This document shows positions 1 to 6,027 of a DNA stretch of 6,530 nucleotides, piece by piece. The DNA is taken from assembly GCA_050288085.1 (NCBI GenBank), contig JBNKDD010000315.1, forward strand, positions 1-6,530, written 5' to 3'. Below the pieces are notes generated by a model. The model was not told the origin of the DNA and did not search any database. It saw only the letters and a list, made by a program, of their open reading frames with translations. Position numbers and translations under genes: made by a program. Numbering within the stretch: the stretch's first letter is position 1; every line of letters begins with the position of its first letter. The DNA is from JBNKDD01 sp050288085 (GTDB taxonomy: Bacteria > Chloroflexota > Anaerolineae > Aggregatilineales > UBA3940).

Positions 1-563
1 AAATATCCCCCCACTACACCCAGAACCAGCGCCACAAAGTGAATTGATACACGAGAGGCCCTGGACAAAATCGAGGGCGTTTCGATGTCTGATTCGTCAG
101 CTTCCCCAAACACAATTCCAAACACCTCCGCCCTCATAATGAGAAACGGCACTATCCCCATCAACATGAGTATTATTCCAGGTATCAAATTTCCGATCAC
201 CACGCCTTCACCTTCAAAAGGATTAAAAGCAAATTCCACAAAATTCCAACCCAACGAAATAAATAAAATAGTCCAGAAAAGAAAGTCCCATTTGGGTCCT
301 TTGCTAAACTGAGACGAAAGATATAACCCTCTTCCGGCAATCATGACAATGATCGATAAGGGGGTAAAAGTAGTCAGGCTTTTTGGGCAAGGAGTTGTTA
401 CCAGGTAGGGGCCTCCTTCAGCGCAAAAACCGCCGATTGACATCAAGACCCTCATCCCTAACCATAACTGCGTCAGTGCCGCAAAAAATAACAGCACACC
501 TAAAAACACTTTAACGATTGAGGAAAAGTTAGCTTCAACTATTTCCTCGGATGCATCGCCCAT
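1..563 (-). CDS. Multi-pass membrane protein, 5' part (runs off left edge)
   Basis: An open frame of 187 codons reads leftward from ATG at 563-561 to the window edge with no stop, so the C-terminus is missing. The start is supported by a perfect AGGAGG at 571-576, 7 nt upstream. The protein begins MGDASEEIVEANFSS and has hydrophobic segments at about residues 16-36, 66-84, 92-112 and 124-143, with a fifth beginning near 173. It therefore sits in the cytoplasmic membrane. Between the first two segments is a probable loop, C47-AEGGPY-LVTT-C59-P, whose two cysteines could pair. I recall a similar GGPY...CP loop in actinobacterial membrane proteins of unknown function, but cannot confirm homology. 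Codon use is rich in TTT, TTA and ATA, unlike the GC-rich GTPase and ATPase genes. It is divergent from the GTPase gene. Function unknown; that it is a real gene is well supported by the ribosome site and the membrane-protein composition. Confidence 0.82.
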   Translation of the reverse strand, partial: MGDASEEIVEANFSSIVKVFLGVLLFFAALTQLWLGMRVLMSIGGFCAEGGPYLVTTPCPKSLTTFTPLSIIVMIAGRGLYLSSQFSKGPKWDFLFWTILFISLGWNFVEFAFNPFEGEGVVIGNLIPGIILMLMGIVPFLIMRAEVFGIVFGEADESDIETPSILSRASRVSIHFVALVLGVVGGY

Positions 564-570
564 GAGAATT

Positions 571-576
571 CCTCCT
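571..576 (-). promoter_or_regulatory. Strong Shine-Dalgarno of the membrane protein gene
   Basis: The minus strand reads AGGAGG here, with a 7-nt spacer (AATTCTC) before the ATG at 563. This consensus site decides the start of the left-edge membrane protein gene. Confidence 0.85.
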
Positions 577-705
577 CAGAAAAGCGTGGGTAAAATTGTC
601 ACATCCTGATAAAACTGCAACCGCCAACTCCGCGTTCCAGGTCACGAAATCTCGGACTGTGTGGTGCCAGATACAAAAAGCTTGTAGTCGCTCCCCCTTT
701 AGACC

Positions 706-734
706 ATAATACAATAGGCAGCATGAGCGAGCAA
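706..734 (-). promoter_or_regulatory. Candidate sigma-70-type promoter for the membrane protein gene
   Basis: On the minus strand TTGCTC (734-729) is followed after exactly 17 nt by TATTAT (711-706). Transcription would start near 699 and leave a leader of about 135 nt before the ATG at 563. Prediction from sequence only; the leader is long for a simple gene. Confidence 0.45.
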
Positions 735-830
735 TGAATAGCAACTACTGCCGGATTGAGCAGATATCGCCTGCGGGCAATCTCGCCGCCGAGCCACAAC
801 CTCTAAATCTACTAAAAGTAGGACACCCTG

Positions 831-839
831 TGATAGAAT
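831..839 (+). promoter_or_regulatory. Candidate extended -10 promoter of the GTPase gene
   Basis: TGA-TAGAAT is an extended -10 element (TGn followed by a one-mismatch TATAAT). No TTGACA-like -35 lies 16-18 nt upstream; that place is occupied by the inverted repeat CTACT-aaa-AGTAG (809-821). A start near 846 would give a leader of about 38 nt. An extended -10 can work without a good -35, and the repeat could bind a regulator; both points are inference. Confidence 0.4.
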
Positions 840-883
840 GAAAAAATATGGCGCTAGCTTTTAGGAGTGAGGGATAGTTAGCC

Positions 884-1870
884 ATGCCAACCAATCTACC
901 CGCCGATTACTATAAGGTTGAGGAACTTTATAAATCCGCCACCACGCCGGAGGAAAAGGCCCAGTATCTCGAAGAGCTGATCAGTACCATCCCCAAGCAC
1001 AAGGGAACCGATCATCTCCGGGCCGATTTACGACGGAGACTCTCCAAGCTCAAAGAAGCAGCCGAGACGCACAAAGGCTCCGGCAGGCGCGACTCGCCGT
1101 TTCACATCCCGAAGGAGGGAGCCGGTCAGGTGGTGGTGGTTGGCCCGGCCAACGTGGGGAAATCGTCGTTAGTGACGGCGGTGACCAACGCCAATCCCGA
1201 CATCGCCGACTATCCCTACACAACTCAGGTTCCGATCCCCGGCATGATGCCAATCGACAATATCAAAGTCCAGTTGATCGACACGCCGCCGCTGAGTGAG
1301 GAATACGCCGATCCGCAGTTACTCGGCCTGATCCGCCGGGCGGACATGGTGCTGTTGATGGTCGATTTACAAGCCTACCCCATCGAGCAGATCGAGCAAA
1401 CCCTGGCCGTGTTGGATGAAAACCGGATCATCCCTGAATATCTGCGCGACCAAACCGACCCGGAGCGACGGGTGCGCTTTATCCCGCTGCAGGTGGTTGT
1501 CAACAAAGTGGACGATGAAGCGCTCGATGAGGATTTCGAGGTGCTGTGCGAGTTATACGGCGAGGACTGCCCTATGATTCCCCTGTCGGCGCAGCAGGAG
1601 CGCTACCTGGAAAAACTCAAGCAGATCATATTTGATCAGCTTGGCGTCATCCGGGTGTATTCCAAGCCGCCCGGTCAGGAACCAAATCGCAGCAAGCCCT
1701 TTGTCCTGAAGCAGGGCAGCACGGTTGAGGATTTCGCGGCGAAGGTGCATCAAGACTTTGTCAAGCAGATGAAGTCGGCACGGGTGTGGGGCAGCGCCCA
1801 GCACGATGGTCAGATGGCGGGACGGGACTACGTTCTCCATGACGAGGATGTGGTCGAATTGCGATTGTGA
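884..1870 (+). CDS. TGS-domain GTPase, Obg/DRG-like
   Basis: This 328-residue protein is a probable cytoplasmic GTP-binding protein of the TRAFAC class, with a DRG/Obg-like order of parts. A helical, charged N-terminus (about 1-65) precedes the G domain. G1 is GPANVGKSS (87-95), the switch I threonines lie in YPYTTQ (110-115), G3 is DTPP (133-136), G4 is NKVD (207-210) and G5 is SAQ (235-237). A C-terminal TGS domain spans about 255-328 and ends in the typical DYVLHDEDVVEL segment. TGS GTPases of this kind generally act on ribosomes or RNA; that role here is by family, not shown. The usual DxxG of G3 is DTPP, so the glycine is replaced by proline. The ATG at 884 is the first possible start, because an in-frame TAG lies at 875-877; GAGGG at 869-873 can serve as ribosome site. 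The last codons and stop lie in a strong hairpin. Highly probable gene; its cellular role is unknown. Confidence 0.92.
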   Translation: MPTNLPADYYKVEELYKSATTPEEKAQYLEELISTIPKHKGTDHLRADLRRRLSKLKEAAETHKGSGRRDSPFHIPKEGAGQVVVVGPANVGKSSLVTAVTNANPDIADYPYTTQVPIPGMMPIDNIKVQLIDTPPLSEEYADPQLLGLIRRADMVLLMVDLQAYPIEQIEQTLAVLDENRIIPEYLRDQTDPERRVRFIPLQVVVNKVDDEALDEDFEVLCELYGEDCPMIPLSAQQERYLEKLKQIIFDQLGVIRVYSKPPGQEPNRSKPFVLKQGSTVEDFAAKVHQDFVKQMKSARVWGSAQHDGQMAGRDYVLHDEDVVELRL

Positions 1871-1891
1871 TTAAGAATCGCAATTCGACCA
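1851..1891 (+). terminator. 16-bp perfect hairpin over the GTPase stop codon
   Basis: TGGTCGAATTGCGATT (1851-1866) is exactly complementary to 1876-1891, with a 9-nt loop GTGATTAAG that holds the TGA stop (1868-1870). A G-U and a U-A pair extend the stem to 1849 and 1893. No run of T follows, so it is not a classical intrinsic terminator; it may end or protect the mRNA, or be a protein-binding palindrome. The inverted repeat is certain, its role is not. Confidence 0.6.
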
Positions 1892-1962
1892 TAATCATCC
1901 GATCCATATTCACCAAACTGGAAACATCCCGGAATCTCGCGCTATCACAGCCCGGTGCTGGC

Positions 1963-1991
1963 TTGCCCTGATCACATCTCTATACTATTAT
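1963..1991 (+). promoter_or_regulatory. Candidate sigma-70-type promoter of the ATPase gene
   Basis: TTGCCC (1963-1968) is followed after 17 nt by TATTAT (1986-1991). The predicted start is near 1998, giving a leader of about 40 nt before the ATG at 2039. The motif TGATCAC occurs inside the spacer (1969-1975) and again just after the start point (2006-2012), which suggests control by a DNA-binding protein. Confidence 0.5.
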
Positions 1992-2038
1992 GAGTTGGTC
2001 TACCTTGATCACTTATTATGATTATTCGATAGGTTCTG

Positions 2039-4081
2039 ATGTCTACAATAGATGACCATGCACCAGGTTCTACCCCCTCAACACTTGATTCCACTCCCCT
2101 ACTGCCATTGGTAGGGCGTGAAGAAGAGTTTGCCAACGTTGACAACCTGCTGAGGAGTCTGTCTGAGGGAAAAGGAAAGGGCCTGGCAATCCGGGCTGAA
2201 AGCGGGTTCGGAAAGTCACGGCTGGCACAGGAACTCGCCCGCCATGCACGCAACCTGGGGATCAGAGTGGCAGTCGCACCCTGCCGGGGGAGCATTTACC
2301 GCCCCTTCCAGCCGCTCGTCGAACTGGTGCGCGAGCTGTTCAAAATAGACGACGCCATCCCGGTGGCAGAGCAGCGCCTCCGGATCGCCAGAACCCTGAA
2401 CGAACTCTCCTTAGACGACTTAAACAAGACCTTCCTGGAACTGCTGCGGATCGGCCCTGGCGATGAGATTGTAGGCACCGGCAGTTTGGGGCCTTCTACG
2501 CTGGACGACGAGATGCTAATCCAGACGGCTATCCGTCCGGCGGCCACGCCCGCCCGCCCACCTGAACAGGATGACCTGACCGGCGAACATACCCTGTTTG
2601 ATCTATCTGAGGATATCCAGCTATCTACGGCATTAAACAGGGTACTGAAAGCCTTTGGACAGAAAGATCAGGCTGTCTTCCTGGTGTTCGATGACCTGGA
2701 TCAGGCCAACGCCAGAGCGCGGTTGGTGGCCCAGCATTTGCTGGTCGAGGCCGGGGAAATGCCGGTATTGATCCTGGCGACTTACACCACCGGCAAATCC
2801 GAATTATTGGATACCGTGTTTGATGGGGCGATCCACGATCTCTCTCGCCTGAGTCACAAGGAGACCCTGGAATTTATCACATCAGCCTTCGAAAATCCCG
2901 CCGCCGATCTACCTGAGCGGGTGTGGGCTGCCACAGAAGGCCATCCCTTATACACATCCTTGATGGTTCAATACCTGCGCGAGAGCGGCTACGAAGGGCG
3001 GGAATTACCGTCCATGAACGGGGTGATAGTCAAGCGGGCCGGTATCCTGGTTGAGAAACAGCGCAAATACCTGGTGTCAGCGGCAATCCTCGGTGATGGT
3101 TTCCGGGCCGGGGCCCTGCGTGTTTTATCTGAACAAACCGGAACCGGGGCATTATTTGACACCCTGCAAAGCCTTGAACAGGCCGGTTGGCTGATTCGAA
3201 CCGGCACAGGCCGCCGGGCGATCCACTTCTTCGCCAATCAACAGACCCGCGAGATTCTCTACGGGACAATCCCCGATAACCTGAAGATCAATATGCACGG
3301 ATTGGCCGGGGATTATTACGCCACGCCAACAGCCGGTCGGCGGGTGCGGGTCGAGCAGGCGATCTACCATTATCTGCGAGCCGAGAAGATCGACCGGGCG
3401 CTGGCCGCTATCGACATGGCATTGTTACTGGCCCGCCGGGAATCCGACAACAAACAGATTGAAGCCTTATGCCGCCGCGCGATTGAACTGGCCGCCAAAG
3501 ACCCCAGGTTGAATAACAAGCAGGCTGAATACGCCGAAATGCTGGGGGACTATTACGCCACCGACGCCGATTATGTGCGGGCGATGGAAGCTTACAGCGA
3601 CCTCAGCCCGACGGTCAGCCCGATATCGCTGTTAGTGAAACTGGGCCTGGTTCTGCTGGCAGTTGAACCCAACCATGCGATCAACGTGCTGACTCAGGTT
3701 GTACCGGTCATCCCACAGGATTCGCCTAAGGATGCTCATTGGCGGGTACAGGCCGGGTTGGTCTGGGCATTGGCGCTGTCCGGGCGGACGTATGAAGCGA
3801 TCCGCTACTGCCGGGATGCGTTGGGCCTGTTAAGCAGCACTGCCGGATTAGGTGCGCCGCGCACCCTGCTCCGGGCGGTGTTGGGGATGGTGCTGTTTTA
3901 CCAGGGCGATCACACGGAAGCCTACCCGCATCTCGAATCGGCGCGGGCCGGATGGGGAGCCAGGGGCTATGAAGAAGGGATGCTGCTGGTCAACCAGGTA
4001 TTGATCGACACACCCAAGTCTGACGTGACGCGGACGTGGCTCCGGATGCTTCTGCGCCCGCTGCTTGAACCGAAGCGGTAG
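2039..4081 (+). CDS. AAA_16/STAND-like ATPase with C-terminal helical repeats
   Basis: This 680-residue soluble protein starts with a short Ser/Thr/Pro-rich tail and then the LVGREEE entry motif (24-30) typical of the AAA_16 ATPases found in MalT-like regulators and cyclase-linked ATPases. Walker A is AESGFGKS (53-60), where the first glycine of GxxxxGKS is alanine. Walker B is VFLVFDDLDQ (213-222), a sensor-like strand is VLILATYTT (243-251), and the family TEGHPLY segment is at 299-305. Residues about 140-190 form a Pro/Asp-rich insert. From about 415 to 655 the chain is helical and TPR-like, with GDYYAT occurring twice (424-429, 503-508). Relatives usually carry a cyclase, kinase or LuxR-type DNA-binding domain; none is seen here, so it may be a sensing or scaffold ATPase whose partner lies elsewhere. 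The ATG at 2039 has only a weak AGG (2031-2033) upstream. It stands alone between intergenic regions. The family call is good; the function is unknown. Confidence 0.88.
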   Translation: MSTIDDHAPGSTPSTLDSTPLLPLVGREEEFANVDNLLRSLSEGKGKGLAIRAESGFGKSRLAQELARHARNLGIRVAVAPCRGSIYRPFQPLVELVRELFKIDDAIPVAEQRLRIARTLNELSLDDLNKTFLELLRIGPGDEIVGTGSLGPSTLDDEMLIQTAIRPAATPARPPEQDDLTGEHTLFDLSEDIQLSTALNRVLKAFGQKDQAVFLVFDDLDQANARARLVAQHLLVEAGEMPVLILATYTTGKSELLDTVFDGAIHDLSRLSHKETLEFITSAFENPAADLPERVWAATEGHPLYTSLMVQYLRESGYEGRELPSMNGVIVKRAGILVEKQRKYLVSAAILGDGFRAGALRVLSEQTGTGALFDTLQSLEQAGWLIRTGTGRRAIHFFANQQTREILYGTIPDNLKINMHGLAGDYYATPTAGRRVRVEQAIYHYLRAEKIDRALAAIDMALLLARRESDNKQIEALCRRAIELAAKDPRLNNKQAEYAEMLGDYYATDADYVRAMEAYSDLSPTVSPISLLVKLGLVLLAVEPNHAINVLTQVVPVIPQDSPKDAHWRVQAGLVWALALSGRTYEAIRYCRDALGLLSSTAGLGAPRTLLRAVLGMVLFYQGDHTEAYPHLESARAGWGARGYEEGMLLVNQVLIDTPKSDVTRTWLRMLLRPLLEPKR

Positions 4082-4100
4082 ACAAACTCATTTGACAGCT

Positions 4101-4169
4101 ATTCATCCCCTCCTCTGTGGCGAGGTGGTAAGTGAATGTTGTCCCTCGGACACACTCAACGGTCGAGTG
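4101..4169 (+). other. Three adjacent stem-loops after the ATPase gene
   Basis: First, ATTCAT-CC-CCTC (4101-4112) pairs with GAGG-t-GG-taa-GTGAAT (4122-4137), a 12-bp stem with two bulges. Second, TGTCC (4140-4144) pairs with GGACA (4148-4152). Third, CACTC (4153-4157) pairs with GAGTG (4165-4169). No T-run follows. They may be a structured 3' end of the ATPase transcript or part of a small RNA; stems two and three are short and could arise by chance. Confidence 0.4.
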
Positions 4170-4250
4170 ATGTGGGTCTAAAGCTCAAAACCTCCTCCTT
4201 GAAAATCCTATTCAATGCTCTAACTATACAACTGTGATTACCCTACGGCT

Positions 4251-4279
4251 GGTTCACCCATGCCGCAACATGGGTTACC
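4251..4279 (+). promoter_or_regulatory. Leader hairpin upstream of the lipoprotein gene
   Basis: ACCCATG (4256-4262) is exactly complementary to CATGGGT (4269-4275) across the loop CCGCAA. An outer GGT/ACC pairing (4251-4253 with 4277-4279) extends it across a small internal loop. It ends about 38 nt before the lipoprotein start, so it could be an operator or an RNA leader element. I found no well-spaced -35/-10 pair in this interval; TTGAAA at 4199 and TATACA at 4225 are 20 nt apart. Confidence 0.4.
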
Positions 4280-4317
4280 ATAGCTAAAATCCTGCGATGA
4301 TTTTCAGATGGGGGCTT

Positions 4318-5574
4318 ATGAAAAAAAATCAGTTACTCTATTTCCTGGCCGGTATAATCAGCTTCACAGCATGCACAACTCTCTCTGTTGACCAGCCATC
4401 TATTGAAGTGCTGTCTCCCGAAGCAGCAACCCCGACACCAGCAGCAAAACCAACGGCCACCACTACACCATCAACACCTGATGCAGATGATCAGGTATGG
4501 CTGAAAATGGACGAGCTGCTGGTCTACTCACATTCCAACAATCTGTGTATGAAAGACGGCGATACGGATCCGGTGTTCCTGATGGCTGCTGATGCCTGTG
4601 AATACGCTTACCAGTTATTCGATAATGCCGAGACGATAATACTGCTCGGTTGGGATGCCGATCCAACTTACGGGTGCAAATCGGCACTTTCCTACAGCAC
4701 GCGAATCTGGCGCGTAGACCGCCAAACCGGGGAGACAACCTATCTCACCTCAACCTATGATGCAGCAGAAAAGCTGGGCGTAGAAAGCCTGCCGCCGCTC
4801 TGGTCATTCCAGCAAGTACCAGGATCGGATGCTTATGTGTTTGATACTGCCGAGGTTATTCATGGAGTTGAGCACAGCGAAGACCTGTACCTGGTCGATA
4901 AGAACGGGCAGTTAACGATCCTGTTTGAGCCGGGCAGCGGCGGTGTAAAATATGTGCTGTCGCCGGATGGACAGCATATAGCCTATGTTGCACGCGACGA
5001 TAACGACATTGATCCTGATCGGCCATATTGGATCGGCCTGATCGACGCCAATGGAGCAAACCACCGAACAAAGCTTATCACCTACGATTGGATCGCAACC
5101 GGGTCCGAATGGACTGTGATCACACGCCCGGTCTGGCGTGAGGATTCGGATGGCTTCTGGATTGCCATCCCACCACCAATGCGGCCTGAAGAAGGGTTAC
5201 CCAATATCATGACAACATGGTATGTCCCTGTAAATGGCGAACCGGTGCAGATCGGCTCATTTGAGCGTCCATTAGACCTCATTTCCGCTGCAACCTTTTC
5301 GCCGGATGGCAGCTCTGTAGCTTATGTTGCGAACTTCGAGGGTGCGCTCCACATTACGCAGCCTGACGGCTCAGGTGATCATGTGTACTTTGAGGGTGAA
5401 GTACACGAATTTGGCAGTTGGGTAGATAACACACATTTTATTTTTTGGACCAACAACCTTAAAAAGACATATATGGGCGGCATCGGAGAGGAGCCTATAT
5501 TACTCGACAATCAGAATGAGGAGCCTGTCCCGGTACCGGAAGAGGGCTGCGCACCTTATGGGGAAACCAAATAG
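4318..5574 (+). CDS. Secreted lipoprotein with TolB-like propeller repeats
   Basis: This 418-residue exported protein has a lipoprotein signal: MKKNQ, a hydrophobic stretch 6-18, and the lipobox FTAC with Cys19 as the lipid site (Phe at -3 is unusual but tolerable). A low-complexity Pro/Thr/Ala linker (about 27-57) would hold the body off the membrane. The body is strand-rich and has two PD40-type motifs, LSPDGQHIAYVA (214-225) and FSPDGSSVAYVA (328-339), as in TolB and related beta-propellers. Cys77, Cys94, Cys120 and Cys411 could form two disulfides outside the cell. An ATG at 4297 is in frame, but 4318 is preferred: it gives a normal signal peptide and has GGGGG at 4310-4314, whereas 4297 has no ribosome site. 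The gene is more A/T-rich than the ATPase gene. A ligand or partner cannot be named; a peptidoglycan or outer-layer role would be a guess. Good confidence in a propeller-like lipoprotein. Confidence 0.85.
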   Translation: MKKNQLLYFLAGIISFTACTTLSVDQPSIEVLSPEAATPTPAAKPTATTTPSTPDADDQVWLKMDELLVYSHSNNLCMKDGDTDPVFLMAADACEYAYQLFDNAETIILLGWDADPTYGCKSALSYSTRIWRVDRQTGETTYLTSTYDAAEKLGVESLPPLWSFQQVPGSDAYVFDTAEVIHGVEHSEDLYLVDKNGQLTILFEPGSGGVKYVLSPDGQHIAYVARDDNDIDPDRPYWIGLIDANGANHRTKLITYDWIATGSEWTVITRPVWREDSDGFWIAIPPPMRPEEGLPNIMTTWYVPVNGEPVQIGSFERPLDLISAATFSPDGSSVAYVANFEGALHITQPDGSGDHVYFEGEVHEFGSWVDNTHFIFWTNNLKKTYMGGIGEEPILLDNQNEEPVPVPEEGCAPYGETK

Positions 5575-5576
5575 CC

Positions 5577-5582
5577 TATAAT
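5577..5582 (+). promoter_or_regulatory. Candidate -10 box of the cupin gene
   Basis: A perfect TATAAT begins two bases after the lipoprotein stop codon (5572-5574) and lies 32 nt before the cupin start. The best -35 (TTATGG, 5556-5561) is poor and its 15-nt spacing is short. It suggests the cupin is transcribed separately from the lipoprotein. Confidence 0.45.
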
Positions 5583-5614
5583 CTTAGCGCAACGATTTTG
5601 TTTACACTGAGGGA

Positions 5615-5947
5615 ATGATGACCAACACCACACACTATCAGGAGCATGTCGGTTCCCGCGAGGGAAAACATTACAAAGGCACCCTGTTTCAGGGCGATCA
5701 TATGATGGTGGGGATCAACTGCCTGGAGCCGGGGCAGACTCAGCCGGTGCACGATCATGCCGATGCGGATAAAGTCTACATCGTGATGGAAGGGCAGGGC
5801 CAGTTCACGGTCGGCGGGGAGAGTCAGGAGGCGGGTTCCGGTCAGGTGGTATGGGCCCCCGCCGGGGTTCCGCACGGAGTCGAAAACAAGAGCGATACGC
5901 GGCTGGTGATCCTGGTGTGCATCAGCCCGCCGCCGGGTGGTGGATAA
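5615..5947 (+). CDS. Small single-domain cupin protein
   Basis: This 110-residue protein is one cupin beta-barrel, near the minimum size for the family, and is likely cytoplasmic. Motif 1 is seen as H46-D-H48 ... K53-VYIVME-G60, motif 2 as G76-QVVWA-P82-A-G84-VP-H87-GVE-N91, which fits the consensus exactly. His46, His48 and His87 would bind a metal ion. The glutamate that normally completes the site is lysine (K53) by motif spacing, so the metal site may have three ligands or another role. Two start codons adjoin (ATGATG, 5615 and 5618); GAGGG at 5609-5613 is only 1 nt from the first but 4 nt from the second, so 5618 may be the true start. The Gly/Pro-rich end PPPGGG is short. Cupins are too diverse for a substrate to be named; the YqfO-like gene lies 80 bp downstream and may be co-transcribed. 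Confidence 0.88.
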   Translation: MMTNTTHYQEHVGSREGKHYKGTLFQGDHMMVGINCLEPGQTQPVHDHADADKVYIVMEGQGQFTVGGESQEAGSGQVVWAPAGVPHGVENKSDTRLVILVCISPPPGGG

Positions 5948-5975
5948 AAATATCCCATTTCAGGGTTGTATTGTA

Positions 5976-6002
5976 GAGGCTGTTCCGATAGGATACAGCC
6001 TC
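5976..6002 (+). terminator. Strong hairpin between the cupin and YqfO-like genes
   Basis: GAGGCTGT (5976-5983) is exactly complementary to ACAGCCTC (5995-6002), and TCC/GGA (5984-5986 with 5991-5993) continues the stem across one bulged T to a GATA loop. The stem thus has 11 pairs. No T-run follows, and the hairpin ends about 12 nt before the next ribosome site (6015-6020). It may end the cupin transcript, set differential stability, or act in the leader of the next gene. Confidence 0.5.
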
Positions 6003-6014
6003 ATCTCATATTGG

Positions 6015-6020
6015 GGAGGA
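6015..6020 (+). promoter_or_regulatory. Ribosome binding site of the YqfO-like gene
   Basis: GGAGGA with a 7-nt spacer to the ATG at 6028. It selects 6028 over the in-frame ATG two codons later. Confidence 0.8.
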
Positions 6021-6027
6021 ACGCAAC

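Larger units (their letters stand above)
577..883. other. Divergent intergenic region (~300 bp) without a gene
   Basis: This stretch lies between the starts of the divergent membrane protein and GTPase genes. I see no credible gene in it: the short minus-strand frames lack a ribosome site, and their translations show no family features. It holds the two promoter candidates listed separately, a small inverted repeat CTACT-aaa-AGTAG at 809-821, and the GTPase ribosome site. Nothing else was recognised. Confidence 0.6.

Noticed and set aside
85..312. Plus-strand frame of 75 codons
   Set aside because: It lies fully inside the minus-strand membrane protein gene, lacks a convincing ribosome site and has no family features; the minus frame has AGGAGG and clear membrane segments.
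535..799. Short minus-strand frames in the divergent intergenic region
   Set aside because: No ribosome sites, two overlapping frames over the same DNA, no recognisable domains; one overlaps the start of the real membrane protein gene.
1972..2295. Minus-strand frame of 107 codons over the ATPase start
   Set aside because: Antisense to the conserved LVGREEE and Walker A region; its Ser/Arg-rich translation is typical of a shadow frame.
4297..4317. Upstream ATG for the lipoprotein gene
   Set aside because: It would put MIFRWGL ahead of a normal lipoprotein signal and has no ribosome site; the ATG at 4318 fits better.
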